In this document: positions 1 through 7,671 of the stretch, one piece after another
How the letters are laid out: each line of letters begins with the position of its first letter
Position numbering within the stretch: the first letter of the stretch is position 1
NCBI RefSeq assembly: GCF_000024465.1
Contig: NC_014010.1
Location: 1,984,001-2,048,000, forward strand
Direction of reading: 5' to 3'
Origin: Candidatus Puniceispirillum marinum IMCC1322
Lineage (GTDB): Bacteria > Pseudomonadota > Alphaproteobacteria > Puniceispirillales > Puniceispirillaceae
Length of the DNA stretch: 64,000 nucleotides
Made by a program: the position numbers and the translations under genes
The notes under the pieces: generated by a model
The model's input: only the letters and a program-made list of their open reading frames with translations
The model's database searches: none
What the model was told of the DNA's origin: nothing

Positions 1-158
1 GCTGATATATCTGCAAAATTTTGCTTGCTCTTAATACCAATATCAACGGTAGTTGTGTTAATACCCCTAGCCTTGATGAGGTCGGCAACATAGTCCAATT
101 CACGCGCTTTGGTGTCAAACGTGCCTATTACATAGGCAGATTTTGGTGCTTTTTTCAT
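1..158 (-). CDS. Tm-1-like ATP-binding (UPF0261) protein, N-terminal fragment
   Basis: The reverse strand from 158 opens with ATG and reads without a stop to the window edge, giving 52 residues with the N-terminal pattern VIGTFDTKARELDYVADLI. This pattern is typical of the UPF0261/Tm-1-like family, whose founder is the tomato Tm-1 resistance protein. In bacteria the biochemical role is unproven, and members are often encoded beside a TIM-barrel partner, which would lie outside the window. The ATG shares the ATGA tetranucleotide with the stop codon of the upstream livF-like gene, so it is almost certainly the next cistron of the Liv-type transporter operon and translationally coupled to it. 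The gene is 3'-truncated only by the window boundary. Family assignment rests on a short segment and is good but not certain. Confidence 0.75.
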   Translation of the reverse strand, partial: MKKAPKSAYVIGTFDTKARELDYVADLIKARGINTTTVDIGIKSKQNFADIS

Positions 159-922
159 AATGCTTTTGCCGTTTTAGGTTGTGTAGAGGTATTGTTGACG
201 CCGATCCCCAGATGCCGCTGTTGCAGGTCCGGATCTGTAGCAAGTGTTGCTGAGGGGAGATACTCAACAATGGCACCATTAACCATAATGCCAACATGAT
301 CCGCTACCTGAAGCGCCACCTGGAGATTCTGTTCAATAATCAGCAAAGCGATACCGTCTGCGCTGAGTTTTTGGAGAAGCGTGACTACCTGTTCCACAAT
401 GACAGGTGCCAGCCCCTCTGTCGGTTCATCCATGATTAATAAATTCGGATTCAGAAGTAATGCCCGACCAATGGCAAGCATCTGCTTTTCGCCACCGGAT
501 AGCTCATCACCAAGATGTGTGCGGCGTTCTTTCAAACGGGGGAAAATGTCGTATATGCGTTCAATAGTCCATTTGCCATTTGCTTTGGGATTGGCAATTA
601 GTCGCAGATGTTCATCAGTAGTAAGTGAACGGAATAACCGTCGTCCTTGCGGCACATAGCCAATGCCCAATTTGGCACGGTCGTCAGGAGACCGGCTTGT
701 GATGTCAATACCGTGAAATTCAAGGGTGCCCGATGTTACCGGCAATAACCCCATAATGGCGTTACATAAGGTGGTCTTTCCCATACCATTTCGTCCAACG
801 ATGGATAATGGCTTGGCCGCGTCTAGGACAATGGTTGCGTTTTGCACTGCATAGCTACTGCCGTAATGGACGTTTAAGTCTTGGATTTTCAGGCATGATC
901 GAGGCGAAGTTCCGGTGGCCAT
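155..922 (-). CDS. livF: Branched-chain amino acid-type ABC transporter ATPase (LivF-like)
   Basis: This is a 255-residue cytoplasmic ABC ATPase of the LivF class. Walker A GRNGMGKTT lies at about residues 43-51, the signature LSGGEKQ at 141-147 and Walker B LLIMDEPTEG at 161-170, followed by an H-loop-like segment near IIEQN. It would pair with the LivG-like ATPase to energise the two membrane permeases encoded upstream. The start codon overlaps the livG stop (TAATG), and its stop overlaps the start of the UPF0261 gene (ATGA), so translation is coupled through the cassette. The true substrate cannot be read from an ATPase. LivFGHMK-type systems carry branched-chain amino acids, but also amides, urea and aromatic acids. 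Confidence 0.88.
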   Translation of the reverse strand: MATGTSPRSCLKIQDLNVHYGSSYAVQNATIVLDAAKPLSIVGRNGMGKTTLCNAIMGLLPVTSGTLEFHGIDITSRSPDDRAKLGIGYVPQGRRLFRSLTTDEHLRLIANPKANGKWTIERIYDIFPRLKERRTHLGDELSGGEKQMLAIGRALLLNPNLLIMDEPTEGLAPVIVEQVVTLLQKLSADGIALLIIEQNLQVALQVADHVGIMVNGAIVEYLPSATLATDPDLQQRHLGIGVNNTSTQPKTAKAL

Positions 923-1689
923 TATGTGCCTCCCATATAGATCATGCGTACATGATCGTTATCCATAATGTCTGATGGGCTACCGTCAGCGATAATTTTG
1001 CCATTATGCATAACGCTGACCCAATCAGCATATTGCAAGGCAAGGTCAACATCATGCTCGATTATAATGAGTGTTATTTCCCTAGCTAACATGCCAAGCA
1101 GATTGCTCAAGAGGACACGTTCAGCAGGTGAGAGTCCGGCCGCAGGCTCATCAAGCAACAGCATTATGGGTTCGCCTGCCAAGGCCATACCGATTTCAAG
1201 TTGACGTCTTTTGCCGTGCGAAAGTGCGCCGGCAGTTTCGGATAGGGCATCAGTTAACCCAACCTGTTCGGCTACATTTTCGATAATTTCAGTAATCGGA
1301 GACTGGCTAAGCTGGGCAAAGGGTAGACATGACGTCCAGCCATTAGTTGCGCCCCATTGCGAAATCAACAAATTTTCTCGTACTGTAAGACCGTCAAACA
1401 ATTTGGCATTCTGATAGGTTCGGCGAAGGCCGAGATCCACACGTCTGTTCGGTGCCATTTTTGTGATGTCACACTGGTTTAAAAATACGCTACCTTCTGC
1501 CACAGGATGAATGCCAGCCAGTAAATTGAATAATGTGGTTTTTCCAGCACCATTTGGGCCAAGCACAGCGCGCCGTTCACCACGCCTGATACACATGGAA
1601 ACGTTATCTACGGCGGCAAGTCCGCCAAAGCGCCCGACAACACCCTCAATTTCGAGGGTGTTGTCATGCTTCATGTTTTTATTGGTCAT
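922..1689 (-). CDS. livG: Branched-chain amino acid-type ABC transporter ATPase (LivG-like)
   Basis: This is a 255-residue LivG-class ATPase with Walker A GPNGAGKTT near residue 44, signature region LSHGKRRQLEIG, Walker B LLLLDEPAAGLSP and the switch histidine in IIIEHDVDLAL. An open frame extends upstream to a TTG at 1695. ATG at 1689 is preferred because it overlaps the stop of the binding-protein gene as ATGA (1686-1689), the same coupling used elsewhere in this operon. The signature serine is followed by HGKRRQ rather than GGEKQ, which is normal for LivG. Partner of the LivF-like protein on the cytoplasmic face of the importer. Confidence 0.88.
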   Translation of the reverse strand: MTNKNMKHDNTLEIEGVVGRFGGLAAVDNVSMCIRRGERRAVLGPNGAGKTTLFNLLAGIHPVAEGSVFLNQCDITKMAPNRRVDLGLRRTYQNAKLFDGLTVRENLLISQWGATNGWTSCLPFAQLSQSPITEIIENVAEQVGLTDALSETAGALSHGKRRQLEIGMALAGEPIMLLLDEPAAGLSPAERVLLSNLLGMLAREITLIIIEHDVDLALQYADWVSVMHNGKIIADGSPSDIMDNDHVRMIYMGGT

Positions 1690-2933
1690 GGGCAAGATGG
1701 GTTGTCGCGGCTGACCGGACCACGGGCAAGAAACGTTTCAGCATCCATACCAAGGGTCTGATTTACGTCACCGACAACTTTGATTACCTTATTACCAAGT
1801 GTGCCATCCGGCTTTTCAAACACTTCGGTGATGAAGTTGTCGATAATGCCGTTGCGATTGTGGTCAACGCGCATAATTCCCCCTGTGGGAGAAACAAACG
1901 CTAGGTTGGTCAATGCCGCACGATAGGCTTTATGGTTGTTGGATAAATTGCCATCCACCTGATCAAGACCCAGAAGCGCCGCTTTTGCACTCATATAATA
2001 ATGATGAGCAAAAATAGTTGGGGATGTGAACCCATCTGGAAATTCAGCACGGTAGGCATCAGCAAATTTATTCCATTCAGGATGGTCAAAATCACTGACA
2101 GTCGGGGTACCAGCGGGTGCACCAACCAGTAATTTACGGAATGGCCCTTTTGAATCCAGAATTGACTGGTCAATCGTGATCGTACCACCAATGATGGGTT
2201 TCGTACCGCCCGCCTGATGATACTGGGTCAGGAAATTAATGGCGTCAGCCCCACCCAAGGCCACATACATCGCATCAATATCATTCGGAATCGAATAGAT
2301 AATTGAGTTGTAGTCCTTGTTCCCAATCGGCACCCAGAATTTTTCTGGTACCCGCCCTCCAGCGTCACAGAATTCATTCATAAAGCCCAGAACCTGGGTA
2401 TATGGGAATGAATAGTCTTCTGCAATCACAACGACTTTCTTATAGCCTTTGTCCTGATAGGCATAAGTGCCAAGGCCAGCCTGCCACTGTGCGCCATCAC
2501 CGCCAAAACGGAAAAAATTATCAGAAGACTGACGCAAAGTTGTATCCTGTGCGGCAGATGAGCCATTAAAAAACGTTACATGGGGGTATGTTTTAGAAAA
2601 ATCACGAAGAGCAATACCCTCGCTACCGCTGAGCGGGCCGACGATAATATTGACCTTGTCATTTTCAATCAATTTGCGGGCACTGTTAACAGCTGATTCA
2701 GGACTTGCATTCGATGACATGGTGGATAGGGTGATTTTTTTGCCACCAGCCATACCACCAAATTCTTTGACAGCTAATTCAACGCCGCGAATGCCATCTT
2801 GGCCAAGCGCCGCGAAGGCACCTTCCAAGATCGAAATCACACCTATTTTTATATCTGCCGCAAAGGCAGTATTCTGACCTGTCATGACCAGCGCAAAGGC
2901 CATCAGGCACTTCAAAAATGCTTTTTTGAACAT
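1686..2933 (-). CDS. Liv-type ABC transporter periplasmic substrate-binding protein
   Basis: This is a 415-residue periplasmic binding protein of the leucine-binding (type I, Peripla_BP_6) family. An N-terminal signal peptide (basic MFKKAF, hydrophobic core, cleavage near AFAAD) precedes a typical start of the mature chain, ADIKIGVISILEGAFAALGQ. The open frame extends to 2969, but ATG at 2933 is chosen because GAGAGGAAG lies a few bases before it and the signal peptide then begins correctly. It lies third in the minus-strand operon, after the permeases and before the ATPase genes. The mature protein is somewhat longer than E. coli LivJ/LivK. Residues that would fix ligand specificity cannot be judged by eye, so the substrate is left open. 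Confidence 0.85.
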   Translation of the reverse strand: MFKKAFLKCLMAFALVMTGQNTAFAADIKIGVISILEGAFAALGQDGIRGVELAVKEFGGMAGGKKITLSTMSSNASPESAVNSARKLIENDKVNIIVGPLSGSEGIALRDFSKTYPHVTFFNGSSAAQDTTLRQSSDNFFRFGGDGAQWQAGLGTYAYQDKGYKKVVVIAEDYSFPYTQVLGFMNEFCDAGGRVPEKFWVPIGNKDYNSIIYSIPNDIDAMYVALGGADAINFLTQYHQAGGTKPIIGGTITIDQSILDSKGPFRKLLVGAPAGTPTVSDFDHPEWNKFADAYRAEFPDGFTSPTIFAHHYYMSAKAALLGLDQVDGNLSNNHKAYRAALTNLAFVSPTGGIMRVDHNRNGIIDNFITEVFEKPDGTLGNKVIKVVGDVNQTLGMDAETFLARGPVSRDNPSCP

Positions 2934-3000
2934 TTTTCTTCCTCTCAGTTTTTGTGGTTTGTATGTCACCCGAAAAACAAAACAAAAAAGAAAAAAGGGG

Positions 3001-3987
3001 TTAACTCCTCACCTGTTTTTGGTCAAAAAAATGTAACATTTTACCTGCCATGCCACTTAGACCTTGCGGTGACATGATCATAATTAACAATAATACGAGT
3101 CCTATAACTGTGTTAAACCGATCCTGCGAAATCAGGTCTATTGCAAAAACATCAATTAGCACAAAGATGAGGGCACCAACGAAAGCACCGGATGGCTTTC
3201 GAAGCCCACCAATCACAGCAATAATCAAAACATCTAGGATGGGGTCAAGTCCGACTGAAAATGAAGAAATACGGCCATAATACCAAACCAGTAAAACACC
3301 ACCCATACCAGCAATGAGACCTGAAACAGCGTAAGCTGTGATAATGGCAGGTGGTGATGGAATACCTACCGACATGACCCGTTCTGGATTGTCACGCACG
3401 GCCTGAATAACAAGACCAAGCGGTGACTTGATAAACCCTTCAATCAATAGGCTGGCAAAAAGCGCGACAGCAAGTACCAGAAAATAAAAAGGTACCGGCG
3501 CGCTAATATCAATGCCAGCGATAATAGGTGCATCCAATCCAGCGAAACCGTTCCAGCCATTCAAAAGCGAGTAATTCTGACGGGTTAGAAAAAAGAAAGT
3601 CATGCCAATAGCCAAGGTAATCATAATGGCATAGATACCTGTTGACCGGCGGCAGATAAGCCCGAGAAGTGCTCCAGCTAATGTGGCAAATAAAAGTGCT
3701 AGAATGACCGTAACAGGCCAGGGCAGTAAAACCCCAACATTTTCAACTGTATTTGGTCCAAAATAGGCAATGGTATAGCCAGCAATGCCTGCCAAGGTCA
3801 TTTGCGCGAATGATACAACCCCCAAATATGAGGCTAGAAAACTGAGGCTGATGGCAATTATACCCCAAAGCAAAGCTCGGGTTGCAATCTGTGTAAGCCA
3901 AAATTGATCCGCAAAAAGTGGCAGGAATAACAGGAAAACCAGTCCCATAATCATTAAGGCATGCCGGGATCTACTAAACCGTGTCAT
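3001..3987 (-). CDS. livM: Liv-type ABC transporter permease (LivM-like)
   Basis: This is a 328-residue polytopic inner-membrane protein with about eight to ten hydrophobic segments. It carries the LivM-family cytoplasmic loop around residues 200-230 (SPLGLVIQAVRDNPERV), which contacts the ATPases, and the conserved GGLRKPSGAFVGAL segment near residue 265. It forms the translocation pore with the LivH-like permease encoded immediately upstream; the livH stop and livM start overlap as TAATG. The gap of 67 bases to the binding-protein gene is the largest inside the operon and holds the strong ribosome-binding site of that gene. Confidence 0.88.
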   Translation of the reverse strand: MTRFSRSRHALMIMGLVFLLFLPLFADQFWLTQIATRALLWGIIAISLSFLASYLGVVSFAQMTLAGIAGYTIAYFGPNTVENVGVLLPWPVTVILALLFATLAGALLGLICRRSTGIYAIMITLAIGMTFFFLTRQNYSLLNGWNGFAGLDAPIIAGIDISAPVPFYFLVLAVALFASLLIEGFIKSPLGLVIQAVRDNPERVMSVGIPSPPAIITAYAVSGLIAGMGGVLLVWYYGRISSFSVGLDPILDVLIIAVIGGLRKPSGAFVGALIFVLIDVFAIDLISQDRFNTVIGLVLLLIMIMSPQGLSGMAGKMLHFFDQKQVRS

Positions 3988-4853
3988 TATACTTCTGCCT
4001 TTCCAATTAGTCCCTGTGGGCGAAAGGCGAGCACCAGAACCATGAGGCCAAATGTGAAAACCACGCTGTAGGTCGGTGCATAGGCAAGGCCATATTGTTC
4101 GGCTAATCCAACCATTAAAGCACCTAATGCTGCCCCGCCAACGCTACCCATACCGCCTACAATCACAACCACCAATGAGAATAGTAGGTATTGTACATCG
4201 GTACCGGGGGCAACGGATAGCGCGCTGGCGGCCACATTGCCAGCGACACCGGCAAGCGCCCCGCCAAGTGCAAAGACATAAATAAAAATGCGACCCACAT
4301 TGAAACCTAAGGCGCGTAGCATATCCCTGTCATCAACGCCGGCACGAATCATCATGCCCAGTTTCGTACGGGAAATAAGGAGCCACAGCCCAACACCAAT
4401 GCCGATGGCCAAAACCATCACAAAGATGCGCACCGCAGCATAACCAATATTCAGCACTGGCAGGAAAACGCTACCGCTTAATAATGCAGGCATTTCGATT
4501 TGATAGGTGATGCCGCCCCAATAGGCCAACATCAGGTCAGCAAGAATTATCGATAAGGCAATCGTAAGAAGTGTCTGTCGTAATTCTTCCCCCTGATAAC
4601 GTCCTAGCAGGCACGCTTGAATCAAGGCACCTACGGCCGCGGTACCGATAGCACTGCCAACAAGGCCAATAACCCATGAGCCGGATGCGGTTGTGATTTC
4701 ATAGCCAAGATAGGCGCCCAGCAGTAATAATCCACCATGTGCCATATTTACTGTGCGCATGAGACCAAAGATTAGGGTAAAGCCACTTGCCGCTAGAAAA
4801 TAGAGAGCGGCAAGGGTGAGACCATTTAATGTAACGACTGCAAAATATTGCAT
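3987..4853 (-). CDS. livH: Liv-type ABC transporter permease (LivH-like)
   Basis: This is a 288-residue hydrophobic inner-membrane permease of the LivH class. It opens with FAVVTLNGLTLAALYFLAAS and carries the conserved NMAHGGLLLLGAY motif near residue 36 and the ATPase-contacting loop around SRTKLGMMIRAGVDDRDM near residue 165. It is the first gene of a minus-strand operon running livH-livM-binding protein-livG-livF-UPF0261, so the promoter should lie in the gap above 4853. An AGG-type ribosome-binding site (AGGTAGAATAG) sits just before the ATG. Gene order with permeases first and the binding protein in the middle differs from the enteric livKHMGF order. Confidence 0.88.
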   Translation of the reverse strand: MQYFAVVTLNGLTLAALYFLAASGFTLIFGLMRTVNMAHGGLLLLGAYLGYEITTASGSWVIGLVGSAIGTAAVGALIQACLLGRYQGEELRQTLLTIALSIILADLMLAYWGGITYQIEMPALLSGSVFLPVLNIGYAAVRIFVMVLAIGIGVGLWLLISRTKLGMMIRAGVDDRDMLRALGFNVGRIFIYVFALGGALAGVAGNVAASALSVAPGTDVQYLLFSLVVVIVGGMGSVGGAALGALMVGLAEQYGLAYAPTYSVVFTFGLMVLVLAFRPQGLIGKAEV

Positions 4854-5486
4854 ATCTATTCTACCTTTGTATCAACGTACACAGTTAAACAATAGGATAA
4901 ATCAACTAGCTATACTTTGGAGTAGCGGCTCGTTACGTTCAGCAAACAGTCAGTTAGATCATCTACTCCAAATCAGAAGTTTAACTATAAATAACAGGTA
5001 GTAAAAAAATCGTTAACTTGCTGAAATTAAATATTGTCGGTGCATATTTTTACAGAAATTAGGTTTTAGAATTTGCTTTCCACCATTATAACTTGAAGGA
5101 TAGTCGTCGTTCATATTATTAGTCTAAAGAATCAATCTGGCGCTTTGCAGACTAGCCGCCTGATTTGTAGCTGTCTTACAGCGTATGACCGGCGTCATAA
5201 TCATGTCATATGTCAGTCACAGCGCATATGAAACGCATATGGGTTATGTCAGCATGATCGGCGTTGATCGGCAGACTTTTAGCCATAGACCGTTTGATAA
5301 GCTGAAATATCCCAGAGTCCGGATAGGCTTTAGCGTCTGAAAGCCGTTTCAGATCGTATCGATTGTGAAAGCGGTTGAGATGACGTTGTCAGCTCAGACC
5401 GATAAATCCATACCACCTGCCAGAAGCCAGTAATCAAGACCCGTGGTTAGCGATCAAGACCCGTGGTTAGCGATCAAGACCCGTGG
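4854..5486. other. 633-base gap without a convincing gene
   Basis: No open frame here has a ribosome-binding site, family pattern or suitable length. The left end should contain the promoter of the minus-strand Liv operon. The centre is rich in small repeats: CGCATATG occurs twice near 5228-5240, GATCGGC twice near 5260-5272, and TCTGAAA/TTTCAGA form a 7-bp stem with a 4-base loop at 5336-5353. The right end is the 20-bp tandem repeat that runs into the cupin gene. A small RNA cannot be excluded. Confidence 0.5.
5336..5353. other. Small perfect inverted repeat
   Basis: TCTGAAA, a GCCG loop and TTTCAGA form a perfect 7-bp stem. It lies downstream of the cupin stop on the minus strand, so it could end or protect that transcript. 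There is no clear U-run on either side, so calling it a terminator would be unsafe. Confidence 0.35.
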
Positions 5487-5499
5487 TTAGCGATCAAGA
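5433..5499. repeat. 20-bp tandem repeat, about 3.3 perfect copies
   Basis: The unit ATCAAGACCCGTGGTTAGCG is repeated perfectly at 5433-5452, 5453-5472 and 5473-5492, with a partial copy to 5499. The last copies overlap the 3' end of the cupin gene on the minus strand and supply its TAA stop (5487-5489) and last codons. Because the period is not a multiple of three, copies beyond the stop are untranslated. There are no spacers between units, so it is not a CRISPR array. Confidence 0.95.
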
Positions 5500-5897
5500 T
5501 AGGTATAATCGATGTCTTTCCAGCTATCAGTTGGAAACATCCAGATGATTTCTAGCGGCACATCACCATTGTTTTGAATGCCATGTTCTTCGCCTGGTGG
5601 AATATAGACAACATCATGCGCGGTAACTGCACGCGTCTGGTCATTGGCCATCAGCATGAGACCAGACCCCGCTTTGATAAAATAGACTTCCTGCGGGGCG
5701 TGGATGTGTGGCGGTAATGCGCTGCCAACAGGGATCACCAGACAGCCAACCGACAAGCCATGGCTTTGATGCAGATTCGCATCAACCAGATAGCAGAACC
5801 GCAAATCAGGATTGGCTCCGATGGCAATGCGCTCGGGGCCATGCTGATCCCATGTGGCGTCATTCAGATTGCTGATGAAAATCTTTTCGTCGGCCAT
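5487..5897 (-). CDS. Single-domain cupin protein
   Basis: This is a small protein of 136 residues forming one cupin barrel. Motif 1 is complete (PPHIHAPQEVYFIKAGSG, with the two metal-binding histidines and the glutamate) and motif 2 is VVYIPPGEEHGIQN, with the third histidine. It is therefore likely a metal-dependent enzyme or sugar/organic-acid-binding protein, not a degenerate fold. The frame extends to 5924, but ATG at 5897 has AGGTGA at good spacing and is preferred. It is the last gene of the PotABCD-type operon, starting about 50 bases after the permease gene, which suggests it acts on the imported compound. Small cupins of this layout include isomerases, sugar epimerases and DMSP lyases (DddW/DddK type); the sequence alone does not decide. 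Confidence 0.75.
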   Translation of the reverse strand: MADEKIFISNLNDATWDQHGPERIAIGANPDLRFCYLVDANLHQSHGLSVGCLVIPVGSALPPHIHAPQEVYFIKAGSGLMLMANDQTRAVTAHDVVYIPPGEEHGIQNNGDVPLEIIWMFPTDSWKDIDYTYLDR

Positions 5898-5946
5898 AGA
5901 GTCACCTGCTTTCCCTTTCATCACACCGCGTTACCGCGCTGGTGGT

Positions 5947-6783
5947 TTATTTCTGCTTGCCAAAAATCTGTGTGATCAGCAACAGACCCGATGAAATGAT
6001 AATTAGAATGGTCGAAATGGCGGCAATGGTCGGGTCGATCTGGTCACGCAAGGCCAAAAACATGCTACGCGTGATGGTCGAATTGTCACCGCCAGATACA
6101 AATAGCGAGATAATGATTTCGTCAAAGGAGGTTAAAAAGGCAATCAACGACGCCGAAATGATCGAAAATTTGATCTGCGGCAAGGTGATTTCCATAAAGG
6201 CACGCAGACGCGTTGCCCCTAGTGACCGTGCCACCTTTTCCTGATTCATATCGTAATTTTTCAAAGCCGACAGAATGATAATCAGCACCAGCGGCATCGC
6301 CACCAATGAATGCCCCAGCACCAGCCCAGGAATGCTGTTGACCATCTTGAACTGGACAAAGAAATAGAACAGGCCGATAGCCACCAGAATTACCGGCACC
6401 ATCATCGGCGAAATCATGATCGGAAACAGAATGCTGCGTAGTTTGTTATTGCTGTTGATAAGCCCATATGCCGCCATCGTGCCGATAGGCGTTGCCACCA
6501 GAATAGTCAGAATGGCGACTTTAATTGAAGTCCATGTGGCGGCCATCCAGTCATTAAAGCCATTTTCCACTTTCCATGAGAAAAAGTAATTCTCGTACCA
6601 ACGCAGAGAAAAACTCTTAGGTGGAAATTCGAGATACTGGCTTTCCGAAAAAGACATCGGAATAACGATCAAGGATGGCACAATCAGCAGGAACAGAACC
6701 AGTATCGAAAAGATATAGAGCCAAAGCCGGTCTTTGAGCTTGATCTGTGTTTCGGATACATGTTTGTTGAAAAATCCCATCAT
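5947..6783 (-). CDS. ABC transporter permease, PotC type
   Basis: This is a 278-residue inner-membrane permease with six hydrophobic segments and the EAA loop near residues 185-205 (EKVARSLGATRLRAFMEITLPQIKFSI), typical of the PotC/spermidine-putrescine class. It would form a heterodimeric pore with the PotB-type permease encoded directly upstream; that gene's TAG stop abuts this ATG. Two adjacent ATG codons (6783 and 6780) make the exact start uncertain by one residue. Substrates of this class include polyamines, opines, 2-aminoethylphosphonate and other small cations. Confidence 0.87.
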   Translation of the reverse strand: MMGFFNKHVSETQIKLKDRLWLYIFSILVLFLLIVPSLIVIPMSFSESQYLEFPPKSFSLRWYENYFFSWKVENGFNDWMAATWTSIKVAILTILVATPIGTMAAYGLINSNNKLRSILFPIMISPMMVPVILVAIGLFYFFVQFKMVNSIPGLVLGHSLVAMPLVLIIILSALKNYDMNQEKVARSLGATRLRAFMEITLPQIKFSIISASLIAFLTSFDEIIISLFVSGGDNSTITRSMFLALRDQIDPTIAAISTILIIISSGLLLITQIFGKQK

Positions 6784-7671
6784 CTAGCTCCTTTGACCTA
6801 GCTGATCGACGGAGATCAGCTTTGACGCCAGATACAGGATCAGCATTGTCACCACTAGCAGAACGACGCCCAGCGCACTGGCCGCACCCCAGCTGAAATA
6901 GAGCTCGATATTGCTGGAAATCTTCATCGCGGCCATGATCACCCGGCCACCGCCAAGCACTGCCGGGGTGACATAGAAGCCAAGACACAGAACAAAGACA
7001 ATCAGCAGCCCTGCCAGTAGTCCGGGGATGCTCATCGGGAAAAATACCGTCCAGAACGCCCGTGTTGGCGTGGCGCCCAGACTAGACGCCGCTTTCAGAC
7101 AATCCTTGTCAATCGCCCGCATATTTGCATAAAGCGGCAGGATCAAGAATGGTAGCATGATATGCACCATGCCGATCAAGGTACCGGAGGTGTTATGCAC
7201 AAATTTTATCGGTTCGGCGATAAGTCCCAGATCAACTGCCAGACTGTTCACCAGCCCCTTTTTCTGCAGCAATACCAACCACGCATAGGTACGCACCAGC
7301 AAGCTGGTCCAGAAGGGGATCAGCACGCCAATCATGCAGATATTGGCCCAGCGGTTGGATAATTGCGACATGAAATAAGCCAGCGGATAACCAATAAGCG
7401 CACAAATGAGCGTGGTCAGAAAGCTGATCTTAAAGGTGGTGATGAAAATACGGATATAGGCCTTGCTTTCGATCATCCGGGTATAGTTTTCGAAAGATAA
7501 TGTGCCATCGCGTCCAATGAAAGACAGATAGAATAACCATCCGATCGGAATGATGATCAATGCTCCAACCATTAGCAGATAGGGCACGGTCAGGCCAAAA
7601 AAGGTGTAACGTTCACGGCTTGCTAGTTTGCGCAGGCTGGCTTCGTTCAGATGTTCTGCAACGCCCGACAT
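6784..7671 (-). CDS. ABC transporter permease, PotB type
   Basis: This 295-residue permease has a cytoplasmic N-terminus, six predicted membrane spans and an EAA-type loop near residues 190-215 (DCLKAASSLGATPTRAFWTVFFP). It belongs to the BPD_transp_1 PotB class. Its ATG overlaps the TAA stop of the ATPase gene (TAATG at 7669-7673), and its own stop abuts the PotC-type gene. The tight packing means the three membrane-complex genes are expressed as a unit and assembled stoichiometrically. Confidence 0.87.
   Translation of the reverse strand: MSGVAEHLNEASLRKLASRERYTFFGLTVPYLLMVGALIIIPIGWLFYLSFIGRDGTLSFENYTRMIESKAYIRIFITTFKISFLTTLICALIGYPLAYFMSQLSNRWANICMIGVLIPFWTSLLVRTYAWLVLLQKKGLVNSLAVDLGLIAEPIKFVHNTSGTLIGMVHIMLPFLILPLYANMRAIDKDCLKAASSLGATPTRAFWTVFFPMSIPGLLAGLLIVFVLCLGFYVTPAVLGGGRVIMAAMKISSNIELYFSWGAASALGVVLLVVTMLILYLASKLISVDQLGQRS

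Noticed and set aside
4816-5001. 61-codon plus-strand frame at the livH upstream edge
   Set aside because: Overlaps livH antisense, no ribosome-binding site, no family pattern.
5433-5499. Possible CRISPR array
   Set aside because: Units are contiguous 20-mers with no spacers and no cas genes nearby.
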